From DAIQNV01 sp038748775 (GTDB taxonomy: Bacteria > Planctomycetota > Phycisphaerae > Phycisphaerales > UBA1924): a stretch of 64,000 bases of DNA. The stretch spans positions 1 to 64,000 of the forward strand of contig JBCDIT010000015.1 in the NCBI GenBank assembly GCA_038748775.1, in the 5' to 3' direction. Positions 57,001 through 64,000 of the stretch are shown here, piece after piece (within the stretch, counting starts at the first letter, position 1; every line of letters begins with the position of its first letter). The position numbers were made by a program, and so were the translations under genes. The notes under the pieces are model-generated. The model was not told the origin of the DNA. It saw nothing but the letters and a program-made list of their open reading frames with translations, and did no database searches.

Positions 57001-58386
57001 GTGGTTCCGTTGATTCGCGTGATCCTGATTCTCGCTGCGTCGACGGTGGTTGTGGGTGGTGTCGTGCTCTTCCGGCATCACCTCTACTTCGGTCCACCGT
57101 TGCCCGAGGGTGATGCCTTCGAAGAGTGGCGACAACTCGGCGCTGAGATCTGGGGTGTGGACACACCCGGGGAGTGGGCCCCGGTCGTTGAAGTGATCGA
57201 GTTGATGGAGCAGGTTGAGGCGGACGTGATCGCCGAGATGCCGCCGCCCGACGACCGCACCAGCGGGCAGAGGCTCCGCTTCGCTTTGCCAGAGGGCGAA
57301 GAACAACGCCCCGAGGATGCGGCTTTCTTCGCCTGGCAGGAAGAATCCTGCCGCGCTGCTGTCGACGAACTCCGCCGGCGCGGGGTGTTCGATCGGGTTC
57401 GGGCCTTGCCATCGCAGGCGCCGGTCTGGGATGGCTCGGGAAATCAGTCGATCGTTCCGGCAGAGCGTTTGAGTTATCGCTGGGGCTCGCCGATCCGGCG
57501 GATCGCTAGGGCTCTGAAGGCCGATCTTCAGATCGCGATCGAGCAGGACGACCCCGTCCGAGCGGTCGAGGCGATGGAAGCCATCCGATCACTGTCTTCG
57601 CTGCTCGTTGCGCAGCCGAGCGAACTGAGTTGGTTGGTCTGGGCGGCGATCGAGCCACTCGGCCGCTCGGCGGTGACCGAGGCGATTGTGATAGGCACGC
57701 TCACGCCGAAGGTTGTCGAAGCGCTCGCCCGAGCCGAGCAACCCGGCAGCGACGGGGCTTTGGCGATGGCATGGTGGGGCGAGATACTCCTCGACCGCTG
57801 GCTCATGAGCACGGGTTTCGACGATTCGGTTGTCACACGCTGGGACGCCGCGGCTCAGCACGAGCCCATGCGGTTTGCGCTCGAAGCATGCATCGAGGCG
57901 TATCAGACTCGGACATACGAAGATGCCGTCGCGGCCATCGATGACGCCCAGGCACACGTCGGGGCGTGGCCGAAGGCCGCGTATTGGCGCCTGCGGACCG
58001 AAGCGTGTTGGTTTGAGGGTCGATCGGGGTTGCTCAGGGCGCTTGAGCAGCATCGAGTCACGTCGATCGCCCATCGGACCGTCTTCGCGATCGAGCGCTT
58101 CCGTCTTGAGCATGGTGAGCATCCAGAATCACTGCGTGATCTTGTGCCGAGGTACCTGAGCGAGGAACCGCGAGGCGTGGGGTCGCCGAATGGGCTCGTG
58201 TACCAACCGGGGGATCCAAGGTCGGGCGACCTCGGATACATCTTGTACTCGGTGGGCCGTGACGCGACTGATCACTTTGGGGTCGGGCCCGATACCCACG
58301 GACAGTGGGGAGCTCTCGGAAACGTCGAGGCCAAGGGCGACGTGATGCTTGTTGGGCCCGATGGACTGTTGACTCCGAGCGAGTAG
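57001..58386 (+). CDS. Membrane-anchored protein of unknown function, family member 3
   Basis: The frame opens at GTG 57001. TTG 57010, about 8 bases after G-G-G-A-G-G, is the likelier start. The product of about 458 aa has an N-terminal helix (V-I-L-I-L-A-A-S-T-V-V-V-G-G-V-V-L-F), then L-P-E-G-D-A-F-E-E-W-R-Q-L-G-A-E-I-W-G-V-D. Its C-terminus resembles the other members: I-E-R-F-R-L-E-H-G-E-H-P-E-S-L-R-D-L-V, Y-I-L-Y-S-V-G-R-D-A-T-D. It lies 44 bases after member 2, so the two are probably co-transcribed. Function unknown. Confidence 0.72.
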   Translation: MVPLIRVILILAASTVVVGGVVLFRHHLYFGPPLPEGDAFEEWRQLGAEIWGVDTPGEWAPVVEVIELMEQVEADVIAEMPPPDDRTSGQRLRFALPEGEEQRPEDAAFFAWQEESCRAAVDELRRRGVFDRVRALPSQAPVWDGSGNQSIVPAERLSYRWGSPIRRIARALKADLQIAIEQDDPVRAVEAMEAIRSLSSLLVAQPSELSWLVWAAIEPLGRSAVTEAIVIGTLTPKVVEALARAEQPGSDGALAMAWWGEILLDRWLMSTGFDDSVVTRWDAAAQHEPMRFALEACIEAYQTRTYEDAVAAIDDAQAHVGAWPKAAYWRLRTEACWFEGRSGLLRALEQHRVTSIAHRTVFAIERFRLEHGEHPESLRDLVPRYLSEEPRGVGSPNGLVYQPGDPRSGDLGYILYSVGRDATDHFGVGPDTHGQWGALGNVEAKGDVMLVGPDGLLTPSE

Positions 58387-58460
58387 GCGGTCGATGAGAG
58401 AAGCCAAAACGAACTCGTAGCGGGCGACGTACCGAGTCTGAGAATGCCCAGATATCAACG

Positions 58461-58482
58461 AGCCCGCAGCGCGAGCAAGGGC
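58461..58482. repeat. REP-like element
   Basis: A-G-C-C-C-G-C-A-G-C-G-C-G-A-G-C-A-A-G-G-G-C, able to form a G-C-C-C / G-G-G-C hairpin, lies in the 282-base gap between convergent genes. T-C-A-A-C-G-A and T-C-G-T-T-G-A flank it at a distance (about 58455 and 58519). Confidence 0.35.
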
Positions 58483-58668
58483 CCTCCCGAGCGGAGCGTT
58501 CTTCCTGGCCTCAAGCCCCTTCGTTGATCGGTTGCGCACGAGAAATGGAGGGGCCAGAGAAACAAAGACGTGGGAGATCCCTTGCTCGCGCGGCGGGCTC
58601 GTTGTTCGTTGCCTGAGACCAAGCGAACCGGGATCCCAATTGGACGCTACAAAACGAACATGGTCGCT

Positions 58669-59520
58669 CTAGCCCAACGCGGCGACGAAGACCACGTCGC
58701 GATCGCTGACGACCACCCCGCCCGGCTCTTCAACCGTCACGGCGAAGAGGAACGCCTCGCCGACCGGGAGCTTTGCGTCGATCGGGACGATGACATTGCC
58801 CGACTCGTCACGCTTTGCGCTCGCGAAGTCGAAGACGCCGCCATCGACCGGACGCTGGGCGAGCCCGCCGTCGTCGCGCGTCTTGTCGAAGATCCAGAGC
58901 TGGTAGACCCAGTCCTGCGGGTCGTTTTCCGCGATACCCGAGAGCACCATATAACCCTCATCGCGCGACTCGGACCAGACGATCTCGCCGGTGATGCCCT
59001 CATCGAAGCGGTGGGGGGCCGAGGCGTTGAGGGGCGGGACCTGGTCGATGCTCAGCCAGCCCGCCTTCGACACGTTGGGATCGGCCTCGAGCAACGACGC
59101 GAGTTGATCCGCCGGCGTCGCGACGGTCTTCGAGGGTGTGCTCAGCACGACCGCAACCACCAGACACGCGGCCGCGGCGATCCACCCGCCGAACATCGCG
59201 AGGGGGTTCGGCGAGAGCGATGCGTCGGCCGGAGTGCCTGAAAGCTTGAGATCGGGGGCACCCCGGGACGCGATGTGCTTCTCGGCTGCGGTGACCAGCT
59301 TGGCCTTGCACGACGCAGGGACTTCCTCAGCCGGGTCGGCCCACATCAGTGAGCACGCCGCCGCGGCTTCGTCGAAGGCGTCTGGCGCAAGATCATCGAT
59401 CGCGAGATCAGAGATGAGCCCATCGAGTTCGGCCCGATCCGCATCGGACAGACCAACGGTGGCCTCCTCCGCGAGAAGGTCATGCAACCGATCATTGTCA
59501 GGGATCTGAACGGAATTCAC
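58669..59520 (-). CDS. RskA-like anti-sigma factor
   Basis: A 283-aa membrane protein with an acidic, helical N-terminal cytosolic domain (1-108) that would bind the sigma factor, one transmembrane helix (about 109-127: M-F-G-G-W-I-A-A-A-A-C-L-V-V-A-V-V-L) and an extracytoplasmic domain of the anti-sigma-K RskA type: G-E-I-V-W-S-E-S-R-D-E-G-Y-M-V-L-S-G, Q-D-W-V-Y-Q-L-W-I-F-D, F-L-F-A-V-T-V-E-E-P-G-G. No zinc-binding H-x-x-x-C-x-x-C is present. It overlaps the sigma gene by four bases, the usual sign of an antagonist pair. Confidence 0.88.
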   Translation of the reverse strand: MNSVQIPDNDRLHDLLAEEATVGLSDADRAELDGLISDLAIDDLAPDAFDEAAAACSLMWADPAEEVPASCKAKLVTAAEKHIASRGAPDLKLSGTPADASLSPNPLAMFGGWIAAAACLVVAVVLSTPSKTVATPADQLASLLEADPNVSKAGWLSIDQVPPLNASAPHRFDEGITGEIVWSESRDEGYMVLSGIAENDPQDWVYQLWIFDKTRDDGGLAQRPVDGGVFDFASAKRDESGNVIVPIDAKLPVGEAFLFAVTVEEPGGVVVSDRDVVFVAALG

Positions 59521-60176
59521 TGAACGACTCCCGATTCCTGACTCGCGGCCGAGTCGGGCGAGGTGCTGTCGTTCCCCCCGGAACGGACTACTGACGTGCT
59601 TTCGGCGTCCCCGGAGGTCCGGTTTCGCTGGCGCTGCTCAAGAATCTTCCGAGCCTTCAACAGACCACGGCGGATGTGGGTTTTGACGGTCCCGAGGGGC
59701 ATGTCGGTCGCCGCGGCGATCTTCTCGTGGCTGACGCCGTGGAAAATCGACATGCGGAGCACCCGTTGCTGGTCCTCGGAGAGTTCCTCAAGGAGGCCGA
59801 CGGCGATCTTGGCGTCCTCGCCCAGCGTCGCGAGCCGCTCGGCCTGGCCGGTGCCGTCCTCGCCGGCGGCCTCGGCGAATCCCTCTTCCAGGGGCGCCGC
59901 GGCGAGGGCTCGCTTCTTGCGGCGGGCCCGGTCGATCAGCCGGCGTCGTGCGATCGTTGCAATGAAGGTGGCCTCGGAGCCCATTTCGGGGTCGAAGCGG
60001 CCGGCGCTGCGCCAGACGGACACGAAGATGTCCTGCACCGCGTCTTCGGCATCGGTCGAGTTCGGGCACAGGCGCCTGGCGAGCGACCACACGAGCCCGC
60101 CGTAGCGGTCGATGCATTCGCGCACCGCCCCTTGGTCCTGGCTTGCCACACGATGGAGAACGAGATCATTGGACAC
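59517..60176 (-). CDS. ECF-type sigma factor (SigK-like)
   Basis: GTG 60176 has A-G-G-G-A upstream; the frame beyond is non-conserved and runs over the hairpin at 60269. The 219-aa product has sigma region 2 (G-G-L-V-W-S-L-A-R-R-L-C-P-N, D-A-E-D-A-V-Q-D-I-F-V-S-V-W, F-I-A-T-I-A-R-R-R-L-I-D-R-A-R) and region 4 (L-S-E-D-Q-Q-R-V-L-R-M-S-I-F, G-V-S-H-E-K-I-A, L-G-T-V-K-T-H-I-R-R-G-L-L-K). It is coupled to an RskA-like anti-sigma factor, and upstream of it on the same strand is a fasciclin-domain gene. A C-terminal extension of about 35 residues is not part of the fold. Confidence 0.9.
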   Translation of the reverse strand: MSNDLVLHRVASQDQGAVRECIDRYGGLVWSLARRLCPNSTDAEDAVQDIFVSVWRSAGRFDPEMGSEATFIATIARRRLIDRARRKKRALAAAPLEEGFAEAAGEDGTGQAERLATLGEDAKIAVGLLEELSEDQQRVLRMSIFHGVSHEKIAAATDMPLGTVKTHIRRGLLKARKILEQRQRNRTSGDAESTSVVRSGGNDSTSPDSAASQESGVVQ

Positions 60177-60268
60177 GTCGCTGAGTCCCTTCAGACGACG
60201 CGACGGTATCAGGCTGTTCGAGGTTCGACAACTCGGAGTGTCCCCACCTTGCGTGTCGCGCAGCAGCG

Positions 60269-60302
60269 AAACGGACCGCCGACCCATGCCGGCGGTCCGT
60301 TT
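60269..60302 (-). terminator. Strong hairpin between fasciclin and sigma genes
   Basis: Perfect 13-bp arms AAACGGACCGCCG / CGGCGGTCCGTTT with an 8-base loop, 33 bases after the fasciclin stop and 93 bases before the sigma start. Three T close the stem on the minus strand. It likely ends the fasciclin transcript. Confidence 0.75.
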
Positions 60303-60334
60303 GCGGGGGGGAAAATCGAGGGAGATCGCGGACA

Positions 60335-61309
60335 TCAGCTCGGGATGAGGACGGTGTCGATGACGTGGATCACGCCGTTCGAGGCCTCGATATCGGTGGC
60401 GAGGATCGAAGCCTCGTTCACGACAGCGCGACCGTCGCGGAGGTCGAAGCGAACCTCGGTGCCCTCAGCGGTGCCGGCGTCGCCGATGGCGATCGCGTCC
60501 TTGGCGTACACGCGGCCCGGGATGACGTGGTACTTGAGGATGTCGGCCAGCTTGTGGCGGTTGCGACGCTCGAGAAGGCTGTTGATGGTGTCCTGGCCGA
60601 GAGCCTGGAAGGCTTCGTCGTTGGGGGCGAGCACGGTGTAGGGGGTGTCGCCGGTCAGGGCCGGGACGAGGCCGGCGGCCTTGGCCGCGGCGAGGAGGGT
60701 GCCGAACGAGCCGGCGTTCTCCGCGACTTCGGCGATGTTGCGGGTCTCGGGCATGATCACCGAATCGATGACGTGGATGATCCCGTTCGAGGTCTCGATG
60801 TCGGTGGCGGTGACCTTGGCGCCGTCGACGAAGACGTTGCCGTTGCGGACGCGGATGTCGAGCCGCTGACCGTTGGCGGTGGTGGCGTTGGTAAGCTTGA
60901 CGACGTCCTTGGCGGTCACGCGACCCGGGACGACGTGGTAGGTCAGGACGCTCTGGAGTTTGCCCTTGGCCGAGGGCTCGAGGAGACCAGTGATCGTGCC
61001 GTCGGGCAGGCGATCGAACGCGGCATCGCTCGGAGCGAAGACGGTGAACGGGCCATCGCCCTTCAGGACGTCGACGAGATCGGCGGCTTTCACGGCGGCT
61101 ACAAGCGTGTTGAAGTCGCCAGCAGCGACAGCGGTATCGACGATGTCGGCGCCGCGGCGATGGTGGTTTTGTTCATGGCTCGCGGTCTGGATCGTGACGG
61201 TGTAGCCGTCGTGCTTGGCTTCCCAGTTCCCGCTTGAGCACTGAGCTGAGGCGGTGCCGGCAACGAGTGCGGACAGAACGATCGCGGACGCCGTGTGGCG
61301 GAGGGCCAT
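60335..61309 (-). CDS. Exported protein with two fasciclin (FAS1) domains
   Basis: ATG 61309 follows A-A-A-G-G-A. The 324-aa protein has a signal (A-I-V-L-S-A-L-V-A-G-T-A-S-A-Q). FAS1 domain 1 (about 55-190) has F-T-V-F-A-P-S-D-A-A-F, L-T-Y-H-V-V-P-G-R-V and S-N-G-I-I-H-V-I-D-S-V; domain 2 (about 190-324) has Y-T-V-L-A-P-N-D-E-A-F, L-K-Y-H-V-I-P-G-R-V and S-N-G-V-I-H-V-I-D-T-V. These are extracellular adhesion modules. The gene lies just upstream of a SigK/RskA pair on the same strand, a layout that matches the mycobacterial SigK regulon. Confidence 0.95.
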   Translation of the reverse strand: MALRHTASAIVLSALVAGTASAQCSSGNWEAKHDGYTVTIQTASHEQNHHRRGADIVDTAVAAGDFNTLVAAVKAADLVDVLKGDGPFTVFAPSDAAFDRLPDGTITGLLEPSAKGKLQSVLTYHVVPGRVTAKDVVKLTNATTANGQRLDIRVRNGNVFVDGAKVTATDIETSNGIIHVIDSVIMPETRNIAEVAENAGSFGTLLAAAKAAGLVPALTGDTPYTVLAPNDEAFQALGQDTINSLLERRNRHKLADILKYHVIPGRVYAKDAIAIGDAGTAEGTEVRFDLRDGRAVVNEASILATDIEASNGVIHVIDTVLIPS

Positions 61310-61626
61310 GTGTTTCCTTTCGATGGGTGTGCTTGCGGCCTGTCGTTCTTGACTCGAAACACCGGGCTACGCCGGCGATTGGCTCAGGGCCGCATGGACT
61401 CAGACGTGGTTTCGGGGGCGGCCCGAGCCCGGATTCGCGACGGTTGCAATCAACCCGGCACTTGCGTTGAATTCATGTCTGGGTTCTTGTGTTGCAGCCG
61501 AACGTACGGTGAGACCGTTGCTCAGGTTGGTTTCGGATGAAGAATGGGCCGATGGCCCGCAGGGTCTGGGCGTGCCGCATCTGTGGCGATACAGTTGGGG
61601 TGACCCTGCTCGGAGGACGATTTCGG
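61310..61626. other. Divergent intergenic region
   Basis: 317 bases between the fasciclin and mutase starts hold no credible gene. G-G-G-C-C-G-A-T-G-G-C-C-C at about 61547-61559 and A-C-G-G-T-G-A-G-A-C-C-G-T at about 61505-61517 are small inverted repeats. No confident promoter was identified. Confidence 0.4.
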
Positions 61627-63408
61627 ATGACGACCGCTCCTGGAACCACTTCAGACACAAAAGGTTCGACCTCGATCACCGGGCCTGCGCTCGACGGGAT
61701 CGACCCGCACTCGGTGACGATCTCGGGGATCTCGCTCGATCCGCTCTACGGGCCAGGCCAGCCGCCGGTCTCGCTCCAGAACATCGACCGCGATATCGCC
61801 GGCCCCGGTGAATTCCCGTATACCAGGGGGCTCTTTCCCAAGGGGTACCGCACGCGGCTCTGGACCATGCGGCAGTTTGCCGGCTTCGGCTCCGCCGACG
61901 ACACCAACCAGCGTTTCAAGTACCTCCTTGAAGCCGCGAAGACCAAGACCAAGGCCAACACCGGGCTGAGCACGGCCTTCGACCTGCCGACGCTGATGGG
62001 CCGCGACTCGGACGACGCGCTGAGCCTGGGCGAGGTCGGCAAGTGTGGTGTCGCGATCGACACCATCGAAGACATGGAGCGGCTCTACGCCGACATCCCG
62101 ATCGACCAGGTGACGGTGAGCCAGACCATCAACGGTCCTGCCGCGGTCATCTGGGCGATGTACCTCGCGATGGCCCGCAGGCGGGGCATCGGGTGGGACA
62201 CGCTTGGCGGGACGCTCCAGAACGACATCCTGAAAGAGTTTCACTCGCAGAACGAGTTCATCTACCCGCCGGCAGCGTCGGTGAACCTGGTGGTCGACAC
62301 GATCGAGTTCCAGAGCAAGCACTGTCCCCGGTGGAACAGCGTCTCGATCAGCGGGTACCACATCCGCGAGGCGGGCAGTACGGCGCCCCAAGAACTCGCG
62401 TTCACGCTGCGCGATGGTATGGAGTACGTCGAGGCGTGCCTGCACCGTGGGCTCGACATCGAGCAGTTCGCGCCGCGTCTCAGCTTCTTCTTCAACAGCC
62501 ACAACGAGTTCTTCGAAGAGATCGCCAAGCTGAGGGCCGCACGGCGCATTTGGGCCCGCATGATGCGCGACCGCTACGGCGCGAAGAACGAACGCTCGTG
62601 GTATATGAAGACCCACGTGCAGACCGCCGGGTGTTCGCTGACCGAGCAGCAGCCCCTCAACAACATCGTCCGCGTCGCGTACCAGGCGATGGCCGCGGTT
62701 CTGGGCGGGTGCCAGAGCCTGCACACCGATTCGATGGACGAGACGCTGGGCCTGCCGACCGAGCAGGCGGTCACCGTCGCCCTCCGCACCCAGCAGATCT
62801 TGGCCCACGAGACGGGCGTGACGCGCACCGTCGACCCCTTGGGCGGATCGTGGTTCATGGAAAGCCTGACCGACCGGGTCGAGGCCGACGCGCTCGGGTT
62901 CATCAGCGACATCGACGACATGGCAGGCGGGGCGTGGACCCACGACCGCCTCGCACACCTCGCCGGTGGCAACAAGACCGACGCCGATGGGTACTCGGTG
63001 CAGCCGGCCTTCTATGAGGGCGGCGTCGTCTCCGGGATCAACAAGGGCTACTTCCGCCGGCAGATCGCCGAGGCGAGCTACCGCTATGCCGAGGAGTGCG
63101 AGGCGCACGACCGGGTGATCGTGGGCGTGAACGAGTACGTCGACGATGCAGAAGACCGCCCGATCGACATCTTGATGATCCCCGACGAGGTCGAGACCGA
63201 GCAGGTCGAACGCCTCGCGGCGTTCAAGAAGGCCCGCGATGAAGACGGCGTGAACCGGGCGCTCGACACGATCCGAGCCGCGGCTCGCGACAAGAAGAAC
63301 GTGATGCCCAGCCTGATCGAGGGCGCTGATGCTGGCTGCACGATGGGTGAGATGACGCAGGCGTTGGCGGATATCTATGGGCGGTATACGGGTGGGCCGG
63401 AGTGGTGA
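61627..63408 (+). CDS. Acyl-CoA mutase large subunit (isobutyryl-CoA mutase-like)
   Basis: ATG 61627 follows G-G-A-G-G; the earlier frame is not conserved. The 593-aa protein is the (beta/alpha)8 part of the cobalamin-dependent acyl-CoA mutases: R-T-R-L-W-T-M-R-Q-F-A-G-F, then S-T-A-F-D-L, G-T-L-Q-N-D-I-L-K-E-F, W-N-S-V-S-I-S-G-Y-H-I-R-E-A-G-S-T, and E-Q-Q-P-L-N-N-I-V-R. No B12-binding domain is present, so a small subunit must be elsewhere. The residues that decide substrate are Phe84 (methylmalonyl-CoA mutase has Tyr) and Gln208 (methylmalonyl has Arg), as in isobutyryl-CoA mutase. The enzyme interconverts branched and straight acyl-CoAs. Confidence 0.93.
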   Translation: MTTAPGTTSDTKGSTSITGPALDGIDPHSVTISGISLDPLYGPGQPPVSLQNIDRDIAGPGEFPYTRGLFPKGYRTRLWTMRQFAGFGSADDTNQRFKYLLEAAKTKTKANTGLSTAFDLPTLMGRDSDDALSLGEVGKCGVAIDTIEDMERLYADIPIDQVTVSQTINGPAAVIWAMYLAMARRRGIGWDTLGGTLQNDILKEFHSQNEFIYPPAASVNLVVDTIEFQSKHCPRWNSVSISGYHIREAGSTAPQELAFTLRDGMEYVEACLHRGLDIEQFAPRLSFFFNSHNEFFEEIAKLRAARRIWARMMRDRYGAKNERSWYMKTHVQTAGCSLTEQQPLNNIVRVAYQAMAAVLGGCQSLHTDSMDETLGLPTEQAVTVALRTQQILAHETGVTRTVDPLGGSWFMESLTDRVEADALGFISDIDDMAGGAWTHDRLAHLAGGNKTDADGYSVQPAFYEGGVVSGINKGYFRRQIAEASYRYAEECEAHDRVIVGVNEYVDDAEDRPIDILMIPDEVETEQVERLAAFKKARDEDGVNRALDTIRAAARDKKNVMPSLIEGADAGCTMGEMTQALADIYGRYTGGPEW

Positions 63409-63493
63409 GCGACAGTTAAGCTCGGGCGATGCACGCGCCACTCGATACCACCAAGCTTCGTCGTCGCGCTGATTCGCACGCCGGCGACTTTCG

Positions 63494-64000
63494 GTGGGCG
63501 ATTCTGGGCCGGCCAGCGAGTTGCTCGCGGCGGCGCCCGACGCGAACGAGCGTTTCCATCTGCTCCATGCCTTTGCAGACTGGGCCGGCGACGCTCCGTT
63601 TCTTCACGACTGGGCGGGGCGGACGGCGGACCCGTTGGCTCACACCGCGCTCCTGATTCACGGGTCCAAGCTCGCGTGGGATCTTGGGCCCTGGACGCAC
63701 GGTAAATCGGATCTCCTCGCGCTCCGTGACGAGCTTGTGCGCCTTAAAGACGCGTTTCTGACGTTAGGCAAGCGTGATCGTAACTCGGCCTTGATGATGC
63801 CACATCTGATGTGGGTGCTTCGTGGTCTTGGCGACGCCGGCGCCGCCCGCAAAGTTTTCCGTGAGGGCTTTCAGCGCCAGCCAGAGCTGCGTGCGTTGTA
63901 CACCGGGGGCATGACGACCGAGTCGCCCCAGTGGTATGGGGCCAACGCGAACGCAACGGCCGAATTTGTCGACAAGTGGTCGGGGCGGGCACCATCGGGA
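63494..64000 (+). CDS. Partial protein of unknown function, 3' end outside window, probable frameshift at 5' end
   Basis: From GTG 63494 (or unshifted from about 63509) the frame stays open to the right edge: A-S-E-L-L-A-A-A-P-D-A-N-E-R-F-H-L-L-H-A-F-A-D-W-A and M-M-P-H-L-M-W-V-L-R-G-L-G-D-A-G-A-A-R-K-V-F are good protein-like helices. In the other frame ATG 63429 encodes M-H-A-P-L-D-T-T-K-L then A-G-D-F-R-W-A-I-L-G, which joins naturally to P-A-S-E-L-L near 63508-63511 after a minus-one shift. So the gene probably begins at 63429 with a one-base deletion or sequencing error. No SD precedes GTG 63494. The family is not recognised. Confidence 0.55.
   Translation, partial: MGDSGPASELLAAAPDANERFHLLHAFADWAGDAPFLHDWAGRTADPLAHTALLIHGSKLAWDLGPWTHGKSDLLALRDELVRLKDAFLTLGKRDRNSALMMPHLMWVLRGLGDAGAARKVFREGFQRQPELRALYTGGMTTESPQWYGANANATAEFVDKWSGRAPSG

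Noticed and set aside
61651..63441. 596-codon minus-strand ORF antisense to the mutase
   Set aside because: The sense frame is a highly conserved enzyme; the antisense product is typical of shadow translation.

Overview
The window reads as chromosomal DNA of a Planctomycetota bacterium, most likely of the Phycisphaerae. The clues are high G+C; six exported proteins ending in the paired D-L-S-D-V-D-x-F-I modules with a terminal Gly-Cys that I know as 'GC-type dockerin'; a PEP-CTERM-like C-terminus with a basic tail; planctomycete-style membrane proteins; and a small flagellin. I see no rRNA, tRNA, CRISPR array, transposase, integrase or phage gene. Assignments come from reading motifs and from memory of protein families; no search was run.

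Layout. 1-656 is the 3' end of mutS behind a cytosine-rich tract. 818-5366 holds two exported dockerin proteins, a short flagellin and a PEP-CTERM-like protein, with a structured terminator-like element between the last two. 5384-6959 is a MoxR ATPase facing a DUF488 gene across an inverted repeat. 6969-10883 is a five-gene minor-pseudopilin operon whose last two products carry LamG-like domains. 11070-13432 is an NtrC-type two-component pair. 13538-20055 has two exported unknowns, an M24 peptidase, ileS and a DUF2617-like gene. 20388-24720 has a HEAT-like protein with a small membrane partner and two tandem lipase-like lipoproteins. 24890-30709 holds ispG, an M28 peptidase, a zinc-ribbon membrane protein, GNAT, a Fur-like regulator, PilZ and obg.

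30729-44301 is mostly housekeeping: a lipoprotein, an esterase, an ABC-F ATPase, an FAD reductase plus methyltransferase, panB, an HtrA protease, a YdjY lipoprotein, murD, priA and carA. 44713-58386 is an accessory region of surface proteins. It has three paralogous exported dockerin proteins (44713, 52077, 53804), a fourth unrelated dockerin protein (46394), and three paralogous membrane-anchored proteins (50288, 55520, 57001), interrupted by rhodanese, recX, TPR and hydroxyacyl-CoA dehydrogenase genes. 58669-61309 is an ECF sigma factor and RskA-like anti-sigma factor next to a two-domain fasciclin protein. 61627-63408 is an acyl-CoA mutase large subunit with isobutyryl-CoA-type specificity residues, and a probably frameshifted gene runs off the right end.

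The observations I rate highest are the LamG-tipped pseudopilin operon, the SigK/RskA/fasciclin linkage matching the mycobacterial MPT70/MPT83 regulon, the dockerin protein family without a visible partner, the mutase specificity change, the repeat-derived insert in mutS, and a nine-G tract inside the spacer of a candidate promoter.
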